NCBI GenBank assembly: GCA_016935775.1
Contig: JAFGQF010000192.1
Location: 1 to 22,492, forward strand
Reading direction: 5' to 3'
DNA from: Caldifarciminota bacterium
Lineage (GTDB): Bacteria; Hydrothermota; Tepidihabitantia; Tepidihabitantales; Tepidihabitantaceae
Length of the DNA stretch: 22,492 nt
Positions 19,759-22,492 of the stretch are shown here, piece after piece (positions within the stretch are counted from its first letter, which is position 1; each line of letters begins with the position of its first letter). The notes beneath the pieces were generated by a model, which was not told the DNA's origin, ran no database searches, and saw only the letters and a program-made list of their open reading frames with translations. The translations under genes were made by a program, and so were the position numbers.

Positions 19759-21678
19759 ATGCGACGGCAGGCGAAGACAGCACCGGCCCGGGTTGGGCCG
19801 TGGCTTGTCGGTATCTTCCTGGCCGCGTTCCTGCTGCGGGTGCTGTACCTGGTCCAGGCCCGGACCGCCGACCCGCTCTTCTTCGCGCCCCAGATGGACG
19901 CACTCTACCATCACCGCTGGGCGCTGGCGATTGTGGCCGGCCGGCAGTTCATCAACGACGCGTTCTTCCGCGCGCCGCTCTACCCGCACTTTCTTGGGCT
20001 TGTCTACCGGGTATTCGGTCCTGACCTGTTCGCGGCCCGGCTGGCGCAGGCGGTCCTCGGCAGCCTGTCCTGCGCGCTGCTTTACCTGCTCGGCCGGCGG
20101 GTGCTGGCCGACAAGGGCGGGTCGCGGGAGGGCGTGGCCCGGGCCTCGGGCCTGGCGCTGGCGGCCTACCCGCTGGCAATCTGGTTCGACGCCGAGTTGC
20201 TGATTCCCGTGCTGCTGGTGGCGCTGGTCCTGCTCGGCCTGTTGCTGTTCTACCGGTCGCTGGACACCGACCGGCACTGGTGGTTGCCCGGCCTGGCCCT
20301 GGGCGCGGCGGCAATCGCCCGGCCGAACGTCCTGGCCGCCGTCGCGGTCCTGCTCGGCTGGCTGGGTTGGCGCTACCGGCGCGGCGCGTGGAAGCGTGCC
20401 GGCCTGCTCGCGACCGGTGTCGCGGTCTGCATCCTGCCGGTGACCGTGCGCAACTGGGCGGTCAGCCGGACTCTCGTGCCGATAGCCTGGCAGGCGGGCA
20501 CCAACTTCTACATCGGCAACAACCCGGATGCGGACGGCGTGACCGCGGTCCTGCCCGGTACCCGGGCCGGCTGGTGGACCGGGTACAACGACGTCCGCCG
20601 CCTGGCCGAGCAGGCCGCGGGCCGGCCGCTCAAGGGCGCGGAAATCGACCGCTACTGGCTGGGCCGGGGACTTGAGTTCGTCGTCCGCGACCCGGGCCGG
20701 GCCGCGGGACTGCTGGCGCGCAAGACGTGGCTGCTGCTGGCCGGTGTCGAGCCGGGCAACAACCGGGACATCTACTTCTTCGCCCGCCGGACCTGGCTCG
20801 GGGTCCTGCTGTTTCGCACCGGGTTCCTGAAGTTCCCGTTCGGGCTGGTCCTGCCGCTGGCGGTTGCGGGCGCGTGGCTGCTGCGCCGCCGGCGCGGCCG
20901 GCTGGCGCCGGCCTACCTGTTTCTCGTTTCGTACGGGTTGTCCTTCGTGCTGTTCTTCGTCAATGCCCGGTTCCGGATGCCGATGGTGCCGCTTTTCCTG
21001 CTGCTGGGGTGCGCCGGCGCGGTCGGCCTTGTTCGCGCGCCGGGCCGGGAGCGCTGGACCGCCATCGGGCTTGCCGCGGCCGCCTTCCTGCTATTCAACC
21101 TGGACCTGTTCGGCGCGGGCCGGGCCCCGGACCCGGCCCAGAATCACCTTGCGGTCGCCACCGGGCTGCACGAGACCGGCCGCGACCGGGAGGCGCTGGT
21201 CGAATTACAGCGGGCGCTGGCCCGGGATTCGGCGGTCAACGTCCTCACCCTCGAATCCTCGGTGCTGCAATCGGCCGGGCTGGTGGAACGCGCCCGCGCC
21301 GCCGCGCAGGCCGCGGTGCGGCGCTCCCCACAGAGAGCCGAGGCGCACGGCGCGCTTGGCAACGTCCTGGCCGCGACCGGGCAGCTCGATTCGGCCCGGG
21401 CCCGCTACCTGCGTGCCGTCGAACTCGACCCCTACGCGGTCCAGGCGTGGAACAACCTCGGCAACATCGCCCTGAGCGCCGGCGACCGTCAGGCCGCCCG
21501 CCGTTGCTACGAGCGGGCGCTGGCAATCGACCCCGGGTTCGCGACCGCGCTCTTCCACCTGGGGCTGGTCGAATACCAGGAGGGCGACCGGCGGTCGGCC
21601 CGCGAGCGCTGGCGCCTGGTTCTCAAGTTCGACCCGGGCCACGCCCGCGCCCACCGGGCGCTCGAGCAACTGCGCTAG
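19759..21678 (+). CDS. GT-C (PMT_2/ArnT-like) glycosyltransferase fused to TPRs
   Basis: A 639-residue inner-membrane protein. Residues about 15-450 are a multi-spanning glycosyltransferase of the dolichyl/polyprenyl-phosphate-sugar type. An early acidic site lies in the first external loop (FFAPQMDALYHHRWA), followed by FFRAPLYPHFLGLVYRVFG and ARLAQAVLGSLSCALLYLLGRR, all typical of PMT_2 proteins. The end of the membrane part, FFVNARFRMPMVPLFLLL, is also typical. Residues about 455-639 contain four or five TPRs (LGNVLAATGQLDSARARYLRA, WNNLGNIALSAGDRQAARRCYERAL). It should move a sugar from a lipid carrier to an unknown acceptor at the periplasmic face. It begins at the ATG set by the promoter and appears monocistronic. 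Confidence 0.82.
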   Translation: MRRQAKTAPARVGPWLVGIFLAAFLLRVLYLVQARTADPLFFAPQMDALYHHRWALAIVAGRQFINDAFFRAPLYPHFLGLVYRVFGPDLFAARLAQAVLGSLSCALLYLLGRRVLADKGGSREGVARASGLALAAYPLAIWFDAELLIPVLLVALVLLGLLLFYRSLDTDRHWWLPGLALGAAAIARPNVLAAVAVLLGWLGWRYRRGAWKRAGLLATGVAVCILPVTVRNWAVSRTLVPIAWQAGTNFYIGNNPDADGVTAVLPGTRAGWWTGYNDVRRLAEQAAGRPLKGAEIDRYWLGRGLEFVVRDPGRAAGLLARKTWLLLAGVEPGNNRDIYFFARRTWLGVLLFRTGFLKFPFGLVLPLAVAGAWLLRRRRGRLAPAYLFLVSYGLSFVLFFVNARFRMPMVPLFLLLGCAGAVGLVRAPGRERWTAIGLAAAAFLLFNLDLFGAGRAPDPAQNHLAVATGLHETGRDREALVELQRALARDSAVNVLTLESSVLQSAGLVERARAAAQAAVRRSPQRAEAHGALGNVLAATGQLDSARARYLRAVELDPYAVQAWNNLGNIALSAGDRQAARRCYERALAIDPGFATALFHLGLVEYQEGDRRSARERWRLVLKFDPGHARAHRALEQLR

Positions 21679-21704
21679 CCGCTGTCCGTTGCCGGGTTTG
21701 CTTC

Positions 21705-21732
21705 TTGACAAGGGTGCGGGGCAGAATACCAT
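21705..21732 (+). promoter_or_regulatory. Leaderless-type promoter of the pentapeptide-TIR gene
   Basis: Perfect TTGACA, 16 bp, TACCAT, ending 6 bases before the ATG at 21739. It starts 27 bases after the stop of the glycosyltransferase gene and indicates separate transcription. Confidence 0.75.
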
Positions 21733-21738
21733 TGCCCG

Positions 21739-22492
21739 ATGGCCGATGCCGAACACGTCGAGCTCATCCACAAGGGCGTCGAGGCAGTCAACGCCTGGCG
21801 CCGCGAGCACTATCCCCTCGGAATGGACCTGTACGGTGCCTACCTGTACCGGGCCGACCTGTCGGGCGCGGACTTGGGCGGGGCCCAGCTCGGCCGGGCC
21901 AACCTCGACGAGGCCGACCTGTCGGGTGCGGACCTGAGCGGCGCGACGATGGCCGGCAGCCGGGCCTGCGGGGCGAACCTGGTCGGCACCGAGCTGCGGA
22001 TGGCCGACCTGGCCGACGTCCGGTTCAACGATTCGGACCTGACCCTGGCCGACGTGAGCGAAGCTGACGTGACCGGCGCGGATTTCACCGGTGCCCGGTT
22101 CTGTCGCACCCTGCTCGGCAACCTTGACCTGTCCCAGGCGACCGGGCTCGACCAGGCGCTACACGACGGGCCAAGCGTGCTCGGGGTGGACACGCTGTTC
22201 CGTTCCGGGTGCCGGATACCGGAGGGTTTCCTGCGCGGCTGCGGCGTGCCCGACACGGTGCTGGTCCACGTCAAGCTCTGGCAGGCGCGCAACGTCAGCC
22301 TGCTCACTTGCCTGGTGGCCGGGGCCGAGGAAGATGCCGAGCTCTGCGCACGGCTGGCCGCGGACCTGCAGGACAAGGGCGTGCGGGCCTGGGTTTGGCC
22401 GTGGCGGCGCTGGGGCGAGGTGTTGACCCGTGAAGTCGAGCAACGGGTGCGCAGCTACGACCGGCTGGTACTGGTCGCCGACGCGGCCGCGC
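21739..22492 (+). CDS. Pentapeptide-repeat protein with TIR-like domain (partial, 3' end cut)
   Basis: 251 codons are in the window, with no stop. Residues 1-28 form a helix-rich head (VELIHKGVEAVNAWRREHYP) common in this family. Residues about 31-135 are some twenty A(D/N)LxX pentapeptides (YRADLSGADLGGAQLGRANL), which fold as a right-handed quadrilateral beta helix. Residues about 155-172 (FRSGCRIPEGFLRGCGVPD) match the linker that precedes TIR domains in pentapeptide-TIR proteins. The region from about 183 on (LCARLAADLQDKGVRAWVWP, then REVEQRVRSYDRLVLVADAA) fits the first half of a TIR domain, with LLTCLVAGAEEDAE in place of the usual FISYSxxD strand. The catalytic Glu position of NADase TIRs lies beyond the edge. 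TIR proteins act in bacterial antiphage immunity; that role here is inference. Confidence 0.8.
   Translation, partial: MADAEHVELIHKGVEAVNAWRREHYPLGMDLYGAYLYRADLSGADLGGAQLGRANLDEADLSGADLSGATMAGSRACGANLVGTELRMADLADVRFNDSDLTLADVSEADVTGADFTGARFCRTLLGNLDLSQATGLDQALHDGPSVLGVDTLFRSGCRIPEGFLRGCGVPDTVLVHVKLWQARNVSLLTCLVAGAEEDAELCARLAADLQDKGVRAWVWPWRRWGEVLTREVEQRVRSYDRLVLVADAAA

Overview
This is a GC-rich, gene-dense bacterial window with about 19 protein genes, no RNA genes, no CRISPR array and no recognisable insertion sequence. It points to an outer-membrane (Gram-negative type) bacterium: there is a lipoprotein N-acyltransferase (lnt), a LolA-like periplasmic carrier, and two secreted proteins ending in the 'YPNP...G' C-terminal sorting domain typical of Bacteroidetes and other FCB-group phyla. 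High GC, about half GTG starts and the FCB-type tails suggest an uncultured FCB-related candidate phylum (for example a WOR-3/Stahlbacteria-like lineage). That placement is inference and weakly held.

Layout. 1-1752 (-): secreted M14 zinc carboxypeptidase, cut by the window edge. 1849-2403 (-): GNAT acetyltransferase. 2404-3208: the only long non-coding stretch, with a 22-bp perfect palindrome and a 14-bp-spaced triple repeat. 3209-6329 (-): operon purN, Gfo/Idh/MocA-like protein, lnt, joined by 4-base stop/start overlaps. 6409-7572 (+): deoxyhypusine-synthase-family enzyme, meeting rimO tail to tail on one shared CTAG. 7569-9861 (-): operon lolA-like, hotdog thioesterase, rimO. 9956-11682 (+): a possible 20-codon leader ORF and a SirB1-like/TPR protein. 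11691-12179 (-): small membrane protein. 12399-15518 (-): operon DUF4390-like, NtrY-like kinase, NtrX-like sigma-54 activator. 15595-16746 (+): secreted two-HKD phospholipase-D-family protein. 16849-18576 (+): secreted protein with a sorting domain. 18587-19686 (-): PLP-binding YggS protein and a zincin-like metallopeptidase. 19759-21678 (+): GT-C glycosyltransferase with C-terminal TPRs. 21739-end (+): pentapeptide-repeat protein running into a TIR-like domain, cut by the edge.

The most striking signal is in the promoters. Ten of the twelve promoter-like sequences I found fit TTGANN - exactly 16 bp - TANNNT or a close variant. In seven of those ten the -10 box ends only 5 or 6 bases before the start codon, so transcription would start on the first base of the GTG/ATG. 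These mRNAs should be leaderless. The genes lack Shine-Dalgarno sequences, while the two strongly leadered operon-first genes and several internal genes have them. Four of these promoters lie in divergent pairs with back-to-back -35 boxes. Start codons were reassigned on this basis for purN, the lolA-like gene and the PLD gene, and the new starts also fit the expected N termini or signal peptides.

The candidate for a less ordinary system is the pentapeptide-TIR protein at the right edge, an architecture related to TIR effectors of bacterial immunity. Most of its neighbourhood is outside the window.
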